From the NCBI RefSeq assembly GCF_900638305.1, contig NZ_LR134506.1, positions 992,001 through 1,056,000 of the forward strand: a DNA stretch of 64,000 nt, written 5' to 3'. A program made the position numbers and the translations under genes. Shown piece by piece: positions 36,363 to 44,304 of this stretch; within the stretch, counting starts at the first letter, position 1; the number at the start of each line of letters is the position of its first letter. This DNA comes from Porphyromonas cangingivalis. Its GTDB lineage: Bacteria > Bacteroidota > Bacteroidia > Bacteroidales > Porphyromonadaceae. Under the pieces are notes generated by a model, which worked only from the letters and a program-made list of their open reading frames with translations, searched no databases and was not told the DNA's origin.

Positions 36363-36417
36363 CAAGGCAAAAAATGCAATAATCTCGATCGAAGTACGAT
36401 AGTTTGTTCCTTTTCCG

Positions 36418-36425
36418 TACCTTTG
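36418..36425 (+). promoter_or_regulatory. -7 promoter box for trpS
   Basis: TACCTTTG matches TAnnTTTG, 70 bases upstream of the trpS start. Confidence 0.5.
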
Positions 36426-36495
36426 TAAAAGGAGCTTTTTGCTCTACAACGAACATTAAACGAACTACAAACATTCATACACATTTCATATATCT

Positions 36496-37488
36496 ATGGA
36501 GATAGTCGTCAGTGGCATCCGGCCCACAGGTAACCTACACTTGGGCAATTACTTCGGTGCGATCAAGAGTTTTTTGAAGATGCAAGAAGAGTACAAATGT
36601 TACTTCTTCATCGCAGACTGGCACTCGCTCACGACTCACCCCAAACCCGAGGATATTGTGCAGAATGTCAATACTATCCTTGCGGAGTACCTTGCTTGCG
36701 GAGTAGATCCCGAAAAGGCGACCCTGTATATACAGAGTGATGTGCGTGAGGTACTTGAGCTCTACCTCTACCTGAATATGAATGCTTACTTGGGCGAGCT
36801 TGAGCGTACGACCTCTTTCAAGGACAAGGCTCGGAAGCAACCCAACAACGTGAATGCCGGCCTGCTTACCTACCCTTGTCTCATGGCTGCAGACATCCTG
36901 CTACACAAGGCGGCAAAGGTACCCGTGGGTAAGGATCAGGAACAAAATATGGAGATGGCGAGGAAGTTTGCCCGTCGTTTCAACACGATATACGACTGCG
37001 AGTTCTTCCCCGAGCCACAGTCCTTCTTCCTCGGCGACAAGTCCGTAAAAGTACCCGGACTTGATGGATCGGGCAAGATGGGCAAGAGCGAAGGGAACGC
37101 CCTTTACCTCATAGATGACGAGAAGACGATCCGCAAGAAGGTCATGAAAGCAGTCACTGACTCAGGTCCTACGGAGCCCAACAGCGAGAAGCCCGAAGCC
37201 ATCAGCAATCTCTTCTCATTCTTGGAAATCGTATCGACACCCGATACATACAAGTACTTTGACGAACAGTATAACAACTGTTCGATCCGTTATGGAGACC
37301 TCAAGAAACAGCTTGCAGAAGATATCGTAGCATTCACGAACCCCATCAGAGAACGTATCCTTGACATCCGTCAAGACACGGAGTATCTCAACCGTGTGGC
37401 ACGTGAAGGTGCTGAACGAGCAAGGGAGAGTGCACGCAAGACAGTGGAAGCGGTGAGAGAAATCGTGGGATTTAAGTCGGGACGTTAA
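36496..37488 (+). CDS. trpS: Tryptophanyl-tRNA synthetase
   Basis: A class I aminoacyl-tRNA synthetase charging tRNA-Trp, 330 residues, a normal bacterial length. The N-terminus VVSGIRPTGNLHLGNYFGAI carries the HIGH-type motif (HLGN). The KMSKS-type loop reads GKMGKSEGN. The VPVGKDQEQNMEMAR segment is diagnostic for TrpS. It lies alone between an intergenic repeat array and a DUF3127 gene. Confidence 0.97.
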   Translation: MEIVVSGIRPTGNLHLGNYFGAIKSFLKMQEEYKCYFFIADWHSLTTHPKPEDIVQNVNTILAEYLACGVDPEKATLYIQSDVREVLELYLYLNMNAYLGELERTTSFKDKARKQPNNVNAGLLTYPCLMAADILLHKAAKVPVGKDQEQNMEMARKFARRFNTIYDCEFFPEPQSFFLGDKSVKVPGLDGSGKMGKSEGNALYLIDDEKTIRKKVMKAVTDSGPTEPNSEKPEAISNLFSFLEIVSTPDTYKYFDEQYNNCSIRYGDLKKQLAEDIVAFTNPIRERILDIRQDTEYLNRVAREGAERARESARKTVEAVREIVGFKSGR

Positions 37489-37571
37489 GGCGGCTCTCAG
37501 GGGATTTTCGTCTCACACATTTTTTCACTACCTTTCGGTTCAGAAAAAACACAACAACACAACAATTTATA

Positions 37572-37958
37572 ATGAACACTATCACAGGCAAGATTATTGC
37601 GATACTTCCTCCCGCTACGGGCGAAAGTAAAAAGAATCCGGGTTCGACTTGGATGAGACAGGAGTTTGTACTTGAGACTCAAGAGATGTACCCACGTAAG
37701 GTGTGCTTCCAGATCTGGGGCGAAGACCGTATCAAAGGTGCGAACATCCAGATGGATGACCTCGTGACCGTAGAGTATGATATCGAAAGTCGTGAGTATC
37801 AAGGACGTTGGTACACCACCATCAACGGTCGTACAGTGACCAAGGGTCAGCCTATGGCACCTAACTTCGGTCCTGCGCCTACTGCTCCGCAGATGCCCGG
37901 GACAGAGAACTCGTTCGGCTCAAGTACTCCAAGTGGTGCGGACGACCTGCCATTCTGA
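37572..37958 (+). CDS. DUF3127 domain protein with an SSB-like acidic C-terminal tip
   Basis: A 128-residue protein. Residues 1-100 form the DUF3127 domain, a predicted OB-like fold found in Bacteroidota (ITGKIIAILPPATGES, YPRKVCFQIWGEDR, DLVTVEYDIESREYQGRWYTTINGRTV). A Pro/Gly/Ser-rich linker ends in ADDLPF, which closely resembles the DDIPF tip by which single-stranded DNA-binding protein recruits repair partners. This suggests a DNA-metabolism role, which is inference. It has no operon partner: trpS ends 83 bases upstream, and a strong terminator follows. Confidence 0.8.
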   Translation: MNTITGKIIAILPPATGESKKNPGSTWMRQEFVLETQEMYPRKVCFQIWGEDRIKGANIQMDDLVTVEYDIESREYQGRWYTTINGRTVTKGQPMAPNFGPAPTAPQMPGTENSFGSSTPSGADDLPF

Positions 37959-37988
37959 TCCGTCTCTCGGAACCCGATAGCATAAGAC

Positions 37989-38030
37989 AAGGTCGGCATA
38001 GCTCATTTGGAGCTGTGCCGACCTTTTTTG
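37989..38030 (+). terminator. Intrinsic terminator after the DUF3127 gene
   Basis: A 16-bp stem (37989-38004 with 38010-38025, one G-T pair, 5-base loop) is followed by a T run. It is among the strongest terminators in the window. Confidence 0.9.
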
Positions 38031-38136
38031 TGAGAGCAGCCCACTTCTGAGGCGTCTTATTTATCGAAAAAAGAGGAGAAATACCATTGGGAAGAAAATA
38101 GGACACAAAGAGGTTGAGAAAGAGACCCTTTTTTCG

Positions 38137-38144
38137 TAAATTTG
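38137..38144 (+). promoter_or_regulatory. -7 promoter box for tkt-rpiB
   Basis: TAAATTTG is an exact -7 match 79 bases upstream of the tkt start. Confidence 0.5.
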
Positions 38145-38223
38145 TTCAACGGTTTGTCACAAAACCAGAGACCTCGGACAGAGATTCTAAATATCTAACA
38201 TACTATACATTTACCAGACAGTT

Positions 38224-40251
38224 ATGGATAAGAAACAACTAAGTCTAAGAGCAGCGGACAACATCCGAATACTTGCTCTTTCGATGGTGGAAAAGGCTAA
38301 ATCAGGTCACCCCGGTGGTGCAATGGGCGGTGCAGACTTTGCACAAGTACTCTTCGGAGAATACATGGTATTTGATCCCGAATGCCCCGAATGGTTTGCC
38401 AGAGACCGATTCTTCTTAGACCCGGGACATATGTCTCCTATGTTGTACGCTACTCTATCCATGCACGGTAAGTACAGTATGGAAGACCTCAAGAACTTCC
38501 GTCAGTGGGAGAGTGTCACCCCGGGGCACCCCGAGCGTGATGTCCGAAGAGGGGTCGAAAACACATCGGGTCCTCTCGGTCAAGGTCACACTTACGCAGT
38601 AGGTGCAGCGATCGCTGCGAAGAAGATGGAGGCAAAGTTCGGCAAGATCATGCGCCAACGTATCTTCGCGTTTATCTCCGATGGCGGTGTTCAAGAAGAG
38701 ATCTCACAGGGTGCAGGCCGGATAGCCGGTCATTTGGGATTGGATAACCTCGTGATATTCTACGATGCCAACAACATCCAACTCTCTACAACAGTGGACG
38801 AGGTCACTTCGGAAGATGTGGCGATGAAGTACAAGGCATGGGGCTGGGAGGTCATCGAAATCAATGGTAACGACCACGAACAGATCCGTAAGGCTCTCGA
38901 CAAAGCTATTGCCGTGAAAGGTAAGCCTACACTCATCATCGGTAAGACCCTCATGGGTAAGGGAGCCATGGATGCAGACGGAAAGTCCTTCGAAAACAAG
39001 GTCTCTACCCACGGTCAGCCTCTATCGGCAGCCGGTGCTTGCACGGCAACTTCGATCAAGGGGATGGGGGGCAATCCCGACAATCCGTTCGTCATCTTCG
39101 ACGACGTGAAGAAGATGTATGCTGACCGCCAAAAGGCTCTCAAAGAGGAGTGCAAGGCTTGGGGAAAGGAGTATCAGGCTTGGAGAAAAGCTAATGCGAC
39201 TCTTGCCGACGAGTTGGATACCTGGTTGTCGGACAAAGCTCCAAAAGTGGACTGGAAGGGTATCGTACAGAAGCCTAACCAAGCGACACGTGCAGCCTCG
39301 GCAACAGTCCTTGGTTACTTGGCTCAGCAAGTGCCCAATATGGTGGTATCAAGTGCCGATCTCTCAAACTCTGACAAGACTGACGGATTCCTCAAACACA
39401 CATCCGTCATCACACGTAACAACTTTGGCGGGGGCTTCCTCCAAGCCGGTGTGAGCGAGTTCACGATGGCTTGTCTATGTATCGGTATGGCTCTTCACGG
39501 AGGTATCATTGCTGCCTGTGGTACGTTCTTTGTGTTCTCTGACTATATCAAGCCGGCCGCTCGTATGGCGGCTCTCATGGAAGTACCTGTGAAGTTTGTA
39601 TGGACACACGATGCCTTCCGTGTAGGTGAGGATGGTCCCACACACGAGCCTGTCGAACAAGAAGCTCAGATCCGTCTACTCGAAAAGCTCAAAAATCACT
39701 CGGGCGACAACTCACTCCTTGCCCTCCGTCCTGCAGATGTCCATGAGACAACAGTGGCTTGGCAGTTGGCAATGGAGAACACCAAGACACCTACTGCACT
39801 CATCCTTTCTCGTCAAAACATCGATGACCTGCCCGCGAATACGTACAGCAAGGCGAAGAGAGTGGCAAAGGGAGCTTATGTCGTACGTGAGGTCGAAAAT
39901 CCTGATGTGGTCTTGCTGGCAAGTGGTTCGGAAGTATCTACACTCGTAGCGGGGGCTGACCTTCTTGCGAAAAAGAAGATCAAAGCTCAGATCGTGTCTG
40001 TGCCTTCGGAAGGTCTATTCCGCAGACAGAGTGCAAAATATCAATCTGCAGTACTTCCCGAAGGCGTGCTTAGATTTGGACTTACTGCGGGACTTCCTGT
40101 GACACTCGAAGGGCTCGTGGCAGGGCAAGGCAGTATTTGGGGCTTGGAGTCGTTCGGATTCTCTGCGCCTTACAAGGTGCTTGATGAAAAACTTGGTTTC
40201 ACTCCCGAAAACGTAGTAAAACAAGTGACCAAACTACTTAAAAAGAAATAA
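38224..40251 (+). CDS. tkt: Transketolase
   Basis: A thiamine-diphosphate enzyme of the non-oxidative pentose phosphate pathway, moving two-carbon units between sugars. At 675 residues it is full length. Family motifs include KSGHPGGAMGGADFAQVLF at the N-terminus, the ThDP-binding GDGG-like region (FAFISDGGVQEEISQGA, with Ser in place of the first Gly) and the central pyrimidine-domain segment THDAFRVGEDGPTHEPVEQ. The next gene, rpiB, starts 17 bases downstream, giving a two-gene pentose phosphate operon. Confidence 0.97.
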   Translation: MDKKQLSLRAADNIRILALSMVEKAKSGHPGGAMGGADFAQVLFGEYMVFDPECPEWFARDRFFLDPGHMSPMLYATLSMHGKYSMEDLKNFRQWESVTPGHPERDVRRGVENTSGPLGQGHTYAVGAAIAAKKMEAKFGKIMRQRIFAFISDGGVQEEISQGAGRIAGHLGLDNLVIFYDANNIQLSTTVDEVTSEDVAMKYKAWGWEVIEINGNDHEQIRKALDKAIAVKGKPTLIIGKTLMGKGAMDADGKSFENKVSTHGQPLSAAGACTATSIKGMGGNPDNPFVIFDDVKKMYADRQKALKEECKAWGKEYQAWRKANATLADELDTWLSDKAPKVDWKGIVQKPNQATRAASATVLGYLAQQVPNMVVSSADLSNSDKTDGFLKHTSVITRNNFGGGFLQAGVSEFTMACLCIGMALHGGIIAACGTFFVFSDYIKPAARMAALMEVPVKFVWTHDAFRVGEDGPTHEPVEQEAQIRLLEKLKNHSGDNSLLALRPADVHETTVAWQLAMENTKTPTALILSRQNIDDLPANTYSKAKRVAKGAYVVREVENPDVVLLASGSEVSTLVAGADLLAKKKIKAQIVSVPSEGLFRRQSAKYQSAVLPEGVLRFGLTAGLPVTLEGLVAGQGSIWGLESFGFSAPYKVLDEKLGFTPENVVKQVTKLLKKK

Positions 40252-40268
40252 TAAGCTCACAAAACATT

Positions 40269-40721
40269 ATGAGTAACAAAGAGATAAAGACCATAGGCAT
40301 CGCTTGTGATCACGCAGGCTACGAACTCAAAGAGACGATCATCGCCCACCTAAAAAACAAAGGTTACGAGGTCGTCAACTTCGGGACAGACAGCACTGAG
40401 AGTGCAGACTATCCGGACTTCGCCCACCCTCTCGGAGAGGCGGTAAGTGGTGGTAAGGTAGACCGAGGTATCTCGATCTGTGGTTCGGGCAACGGTATAT
40501 CCATGGTGCTCAACAAGTATGATGCCGTTCGTGCGGCCTTATGCTGGGACGATGAGATCGTCGCCTTGGCTCGTCAGCACAATGATGCCAATGTCCTTTC
40601 TCTTCCTGCAAGATTTATACCACAAGACAAAGCTCTCAAAATGGTGGATATCTTCCTTGATACTGATTTTGAGGGTGGTCGCCACCAACGGAGAGTAGAT
40701 AAGATAGCACCGAAGAGATAA
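40269..40721 (+). CDS. rpiB: Ribose-5-phosphate isomerase B
   Basis: RpiB interconverts ribose 5-phosphate and ribulose 5-phosphate, supplying transketolase. It has 150 residues. The N-terminus IGIACDHAGYELKETI, the active-site Cys in ICGSGNGISMVLNKYDAVRAAL, and the ARQHNDANVLSLPARFI segment identify the RpiB/LacAB family. It is co-transcribed with tkt, a direct pathway partner. Confidence 0.96.
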   Translation: MSNKEIKTIGIACDHAGYELKETIIAHLKNKGYEVVNFGTDSTESADYPDFAHPLGEAVSGGKVDRGISICGSGNGISMVLNKYDAVRAALCWDDEIVALARQHNDANVLSLPARFIPQDKALKMVDIFLDTDFEGGRHQRRVDKIAPKR

Positions 40722-40733
40722 AATTTTGGAAGA

Positions 40734-40830
40734 CTTGTCGTCTCAAGTCCCAAACGACAAGCAACAAAAGGATACAAAATGAGTGCTATCACACTCTTCT
40801 TCGTCACAAGAAGTAGTTGGTAGCACTCAT
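40734..40830. other. Two consecutive hairpins between rpiB and the M3 peptidase gene
   Basis: CTTGTCGT/ACGACAAG (40734-40761) forms an 8-bp stem. A second, longer structure (40779-40830) has a perfect outer stem ATGAGTGCTA/TAGCACTCAT and an inner stem CTTCTT/AAGAAG. No clear T run follows. They may terminate the tkt-rpiB message or act in the leader of the next gene, which starts 30 bases on. Confidence 0.5.
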
Positions 40831-40860
40831 CTTTCGTAAAGTTCCACAAACAACGTTTTT

Positions 40861-42876
40861 ATGACAATGATATACCCTGACTTTCAGAACAGAGATGCCG
40901 AATACCTATCTCGTGTCATTCGAGAAGAGATAGAGAAGCACAGGGCAGAGATAAAAGAGATCAAAGCCATTCCCATCGAAAAGGCTACGTTCACAAACAC
41001 AGTACTGGCGCTCGAGGAGTCGGGCAAAGAGCTTGATCTGCACACATCAGTCTTCTTTAACCTCCTTCACTGCGATGCGGATGATGACTTCATGCGTATC
41101 TCTGAGGAGCTTACCCCTCTGCTATCCGACCTCAACAACGAGATCAGCATGGACATAGACCTTGCTAAGAATATCGAACGAGTCTACACCAATGAGTTCG
41201 ATAACCTCACCGGGATAGACAAGCGACTTCTTCAACGTACCTATGAGGGATACAGAGACAGGGGGGCATTCCTCGAAGAAGAGAAGCGTGAGGAACTGAA
41301 AAGCCTGAGAAAAGAGCTGAGCCTCACGACACTGAAGTTCGGACAAAATGTCCTCAAAGAGCAAAACGACTATACCCTCATGATCACTGAGCGCTCGATC
41401 ATCTCAAGACTGCCTTCTTCAGCTATCGAAGTGGCGGAAGAGAAGGCCAAAGAAAAGGGTCTTGATGGCTATCTCTTTGACTTCAGTTTTCCGTCATATA
41501 TGGCTATCATGAAGTATTGTGACAGCAGGGAGATCAGAGAGCAGATGTACCGAGATCGTCAGCGACTCTGCTTCGATGCAGACAAAGAGACGGACAATAT
41601 CACTATCGTCTTCAAGATCGTGGAACTAAGAAAGCAGATAGCAAGCCTCTTGGGCTATCAGACTTATGCCGACTATGTCCTCAAAGAGCGTATGGCGAAG
41701 ACAAAGGAAAATGTCCTCAAGATGCTGGATGACCTTTACGATGCGTACATCGGACTTGCTCGAGAGGAGGTCAAGACAGTGGAGGAGTTCGCTCATCGTG
41801 CAACATACGCCCCTCTTCCTCAAGGACAAACGCTTATGCCATGGGATTGGAGCTATTATGCTGAGCAATACAAGGTGGAGACCCTGCACTATGACGAAGA
41901 AGAGACTCGCCCCTACTTTGCTCTTGACAAGGTGATGAAAGCCATGCTTTCACTTGCCGAAGAACTCTACGACATCTCATTCATGCCAAATGACACACTG
42001 ACCAAGTACCACAAGGATGTAGATATCTACGAAGTCAAAAGTCGTGATGGAGCAGACGTCGGGATACTGATGACGGACTTCTTCCCACGAAAAGGCAAAC
42101 AGTCAGGAGCTTGGATGACCAACTATGTCGAGGCCTATGGAGACATAAGACCTGTCGTCAGTCTCGTTATGAACTTCACTCCACCGACATCGGGCACACC
42201 ATCTCTCCTGACTTTTGACGAAGCGACAACACTCTTCCACGAGTTCGGCCACGGTCTCCACGGCCTGCTCACCAAGGTCAAGTACGCTTCTCTCAGTGGC
42301 ACAAACGTAGTCAGGGATTTTGTCGAACTCCCCTCTCAGATCATGGAGAACTGGATGCGTAGCCCGGAGTTTGTCAAGAGTTTTGCGACACATTACATCA
42401 CAGACGAACCGATCTCAGACGAACTTCTATCTGCCATCGAACGCAACGCCCTCTTCCTCGAAGGGTATGCTTGCATCCGTCAGCTCAATTTCGGGTATCT
42501 CGACATGGCGTGGCACATGGGCAAATCAGAAGAGTTGGAGACGAGAGACATCGAGCTCCTCGAAACTACCGTAGGCGAACGCACTGCGTTGATGCCACGA
42601 GTACCGGGAGGTTGTATCAGCACCTCATTCTCTCACATCTTCAACGGAGGCTATGCTGTTGGCTATTATGGCTACAAATGGGCTGAGATCCTCGATGCCG
42701 ATGCCTTTGAGGAGTTTGCGACCCACGGTCTCAAGGACAAGGCTACAGCCGCACGCTTCAAAACGTTTATCCTCGAACAAGGAGACTCCGAAGATGCAGA
42801 CCTTCTATACAAGCGTTTCAAAGGCAAAGACGCCACCGTGACAGCACTGAAAAGAAGATCAGGCCTCAAGATATAA
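40861..42876 (+). CDS. M3 family metallopeptidase (peptidyl-dipeptidase Dcp-like)
   Basis: A zinc oligopeptidase of 671 residues, close to the length of E. coli Dcp. The HExxH zinc motif is His460-His464 in TLFHEFGHGLHGLL, and the third ligand region lies about 25 residues later (ELPSQIMENW). No signal peptide is evident, so it is likely cytoplasmic, degrading short peptides that this proteolytic lineage uses as nutrients (inference). The start may be the first ATG or the second one, MIYPDFQN, three codons on. OpdA-like specificity cannot be excluded. Confidence 0.92.
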   Translation: MTMIYPDFQNRDAEYLSRVIREEIEKHRAEIKEIKAIPIEKATFTNTVLALEESGKELDLHTSVFFNLLHCDADDDFMRISEELTPLLSDLNNEISMDIDLAKNIERVYTNEFDNLTGIDKRLLQRTYEGYRDRGAFLEEEKREELKSLRKELSLTTLKFGQNVLKEQNDYTLMITERSIISRLPSSAIEVAEEKAKEKGLDGYLFDFSFPSYMAIMKYCDSREIREQMYRDRQRLCFDADKETDNITIVFKIVELRKQIASLLGYQTYADYVLKERMAKTKENVLKMLDDLYDAYIGLAREEVKTVEEFAHRATYAPLPQGQTLMPWDWSYYAEQYKVETLHYDEEETRPYFALDKVMKAMLSLAEELYDISFMPNDTLTKYHKDVDIYEVKSRDGADVGILMTDFFPRKGKQSGAWMTNYVEAYGDIRPVVSLVMNFTPPTSGTPSLLTFDEATTLFHEFGHGLHGLLTKVKYASLSGTNVVRDFVELPSQIMENWMRSPEFVKSFATHYITDEPISDELLSAIERNALFLEGYACIRQLNFGYLDMAWHMGKSEELETRDIELLETTVGERTALMPRVPGGCISTSFSHIFNGGYAVGYYGYKWAEILDADAFEEFATHGLKDKATAARFKTFILEQGDSEDADLLYKRFKGKDATVTALKRRSGLKI

Positions 42877-42909
42877 GGAAAAACAATAACCCTCACAAAT
42901 AATGTATAT

Positions 42910-43884
42910 ATGATAATAGACATCTTACTCGTCATTGTCGGAGCCGTGCTCATCCTTGCAGGAGCAAACTTCCTGACAGATGGAGCATCCGCAATCGCCA
43001 CAAGGTTCAACATCTCACAGATGGTCATCGGGCTTACCATAGTTGCGTTCGGGACCTCGGCACCCGAACTCACCGTGAGTGTCCTCTCCGGTCTCAGTGG
43101 CAATGGGGGGATGGCTGTCGGTAACGTCATCGGCAGCAATATCTTCAACATCCTTGCCATCCTTGGACTCACCGCCATCATCACCCCTCTCCCCATCGGT
43201 CGCACCTCTCGCAACATCGAGATACCGATGGCGATACTCACTGCCCTTGTACTGATTTTCGTAATCGGAGATATATTTATCGATGGCAAAGGAGAAGCTG
43301 AGCTCACACGCTCCGAGGGGGCTACACTTCTCACATTCGGACTACTTTTTCTCCTCTACACGCTCTATATGGCAAGTAAGGGGAAAGGCAGTGCAGAGGA
43401 GAGCTCCTCTCCCACCAAGCCTATCAAGACCTGGCTCTCTGTCATCTATGTCATCGGCGGACTTGTAGGACTGGTCTACGGAGGGCGACTATTCGTGGAC
43501 TCTGCATCTGAGATAGCCCGGACACTCGGTGTGAGCGAGACACTCATAGGTCTGACCCTCGTGTCGTGGGGGACATCACTTCCCGAGCTTGCCACCTCGA
43601 TTGTCGCAGCATTCAAGAAAAACGCAGACATTGCCATAGGGAACGTGGTCGGAAGCAACATCTTCAACATCTTCCTTGTCCTCGGCTTCACCGGATTGGT
43701 ACACAATCAGACCGGCCTGACATTCTCTTTCGTCGACCTGGGTGTACAGCTCTTGGCACCGCTCCTCCTATTCTTGTTTGCAAGGGTTCTATCCACCGGT
43801 ACTTTATCTCGCAAAGAAGGGGTATTCCTCTTCCTCATCTTTGTGGCATACAACTGGTATCTCATCTCCGGAGCAGTCGCATAG
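42910..43884 (+). CDS. Calcium/sodium antiporter of the CaCA family (YrbG-like)
   Basis: A 324-residue membrane exchanger with two homologous halves of about five helices each. Both halves carry the alpha-repeat ion-binding motif: VIGLTIVAFGTSAPELTVSV with GNVIGSNIFNI in the first, and LIGLTLVSWGTSLPELATSI with GNVVGSNIFNI in the second. This is the YrbG type. It lies 33 bases after the M3 peptidase gene and may share its transcript. A strong terminator follows. Cation specificity cannot be told from sequence. Confidence 0.93.
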   Translation: MIIDILLVIVGAVLILAGANFLTDGASAIATRFNISQMVIGLTIVAFGTSAPELTVSVLSGLSGNGGMAVGNVIGSNIFNILAILGLTAIITPLPIGRTSRNIEIPMAILTALVLIFVIGDIFIDGKGEAELTRSEGATLLTFGLLFLLYTLYMASKGKGSAEESSSPTKPIKTWLSVIYVIGGLVGLVYGGRLFVDSASEIARTLGVSETLIGLTLVSWGTSLPELATSIVAAFKKNADIAIGNVVGSNIFNIFLVLGFTGLVHNQTGLTFSFVDLGVQLLAPLLLFLFARVLSTGTLSRKEGVFLFLIFVAYNWYLISGAVA

Positions 43885-43913
43885 GATCATATAGAACCAA
43901 GCAATCAAGACCA

Positions 43914-43956
43914 CAAAGTCTCTGTCCGACAATCGTCGGATAGAGACTTTGTTTTT
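43914..43956 (+). terminator. Intrinsic terminator after the CaCA exchanger gene
   Basis: A 17-bp stem (43914-43930 with 43935-43951, one G-T pair, loop AATC) is followed by TTTTT. Confidence 0.9.
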
Positions 43957-44071
43957 GGGGGCTCCGTGACCGAAATCCAAGCCTCCAATCATATGCCCTC
44001 TCAAACATTTGGGCATGACGCTCCACGCACAAACCAGTCCATGAAACAAAGGTAGAAGAGTCGAAAAAAAG

Positions 44072-44123
44072 TCGTTAAGATCGATATCTCTCCTTTAACG
44101 ACTTTCGAAATCAATCTTAACGA
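44072..44123. repeat. 22-bp-period repeat array, family II (locus F)
   Basis: TCGTTAAGA (44072), CTTTAACGA (44093) and TCTTAACGA (44115) are spaced 21 and 22 bases apart. The outer copies with their flanks (44066-44085 and 44108-44127) also form a near-perfect 20-base inverted repeat. It lies between two convergent genes. Confidence 0.7.
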
Positions 44124-44232
44124 CTTTTTCAGCCCCCTCCTTAAAAGTAGGATGCACTCCGACATTGAGCTCTCCATCACATAGGAGATCTTACCCTCAA
44201 AGACGTGGCTTCGTACATCTCTCGTGCGTAAC

Positions 44233-44275
44233 GAAAAAAGAGGGTGTGCCAAAATCTTCTTTTGACACACCCTCT
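44233..44275 (-). terminator. Intrinsic terminator of the SusCD-thioredoxin operon
   Basis: AGAGGGTGTGCCAAAA (44239-44254) pairs with TTTTGACACACCCTCT (44260-44275), one mismatch. On the minus strand it is followed by a six-T run, 30 bases after the lipoprotein stop. Confidence 0.85.
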
Positions 44276-44304
44276 CATATCATCGGGATTACGCTAAGCA
44301 CGGA

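Larger units (their letters stand above)
36189..36495. other. Intergenic region between pflA and trpS
   Basis: About 305 bases holding, in order, the pfl terminator, a family I repeat array and the trpS -7 box. Confidence 0.6.
43885..44304. other. Convergent intergenic region between the exchanger gene and the thioredoxin-like lipoprotein gene
   Basis: About 420 bases without a gene. It contains the plus-strand terminator, a family II 22-bp array, and the minus-strand terminator. The stretch 44140-44230 shows nothing recognised. Confidence 0.6.
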
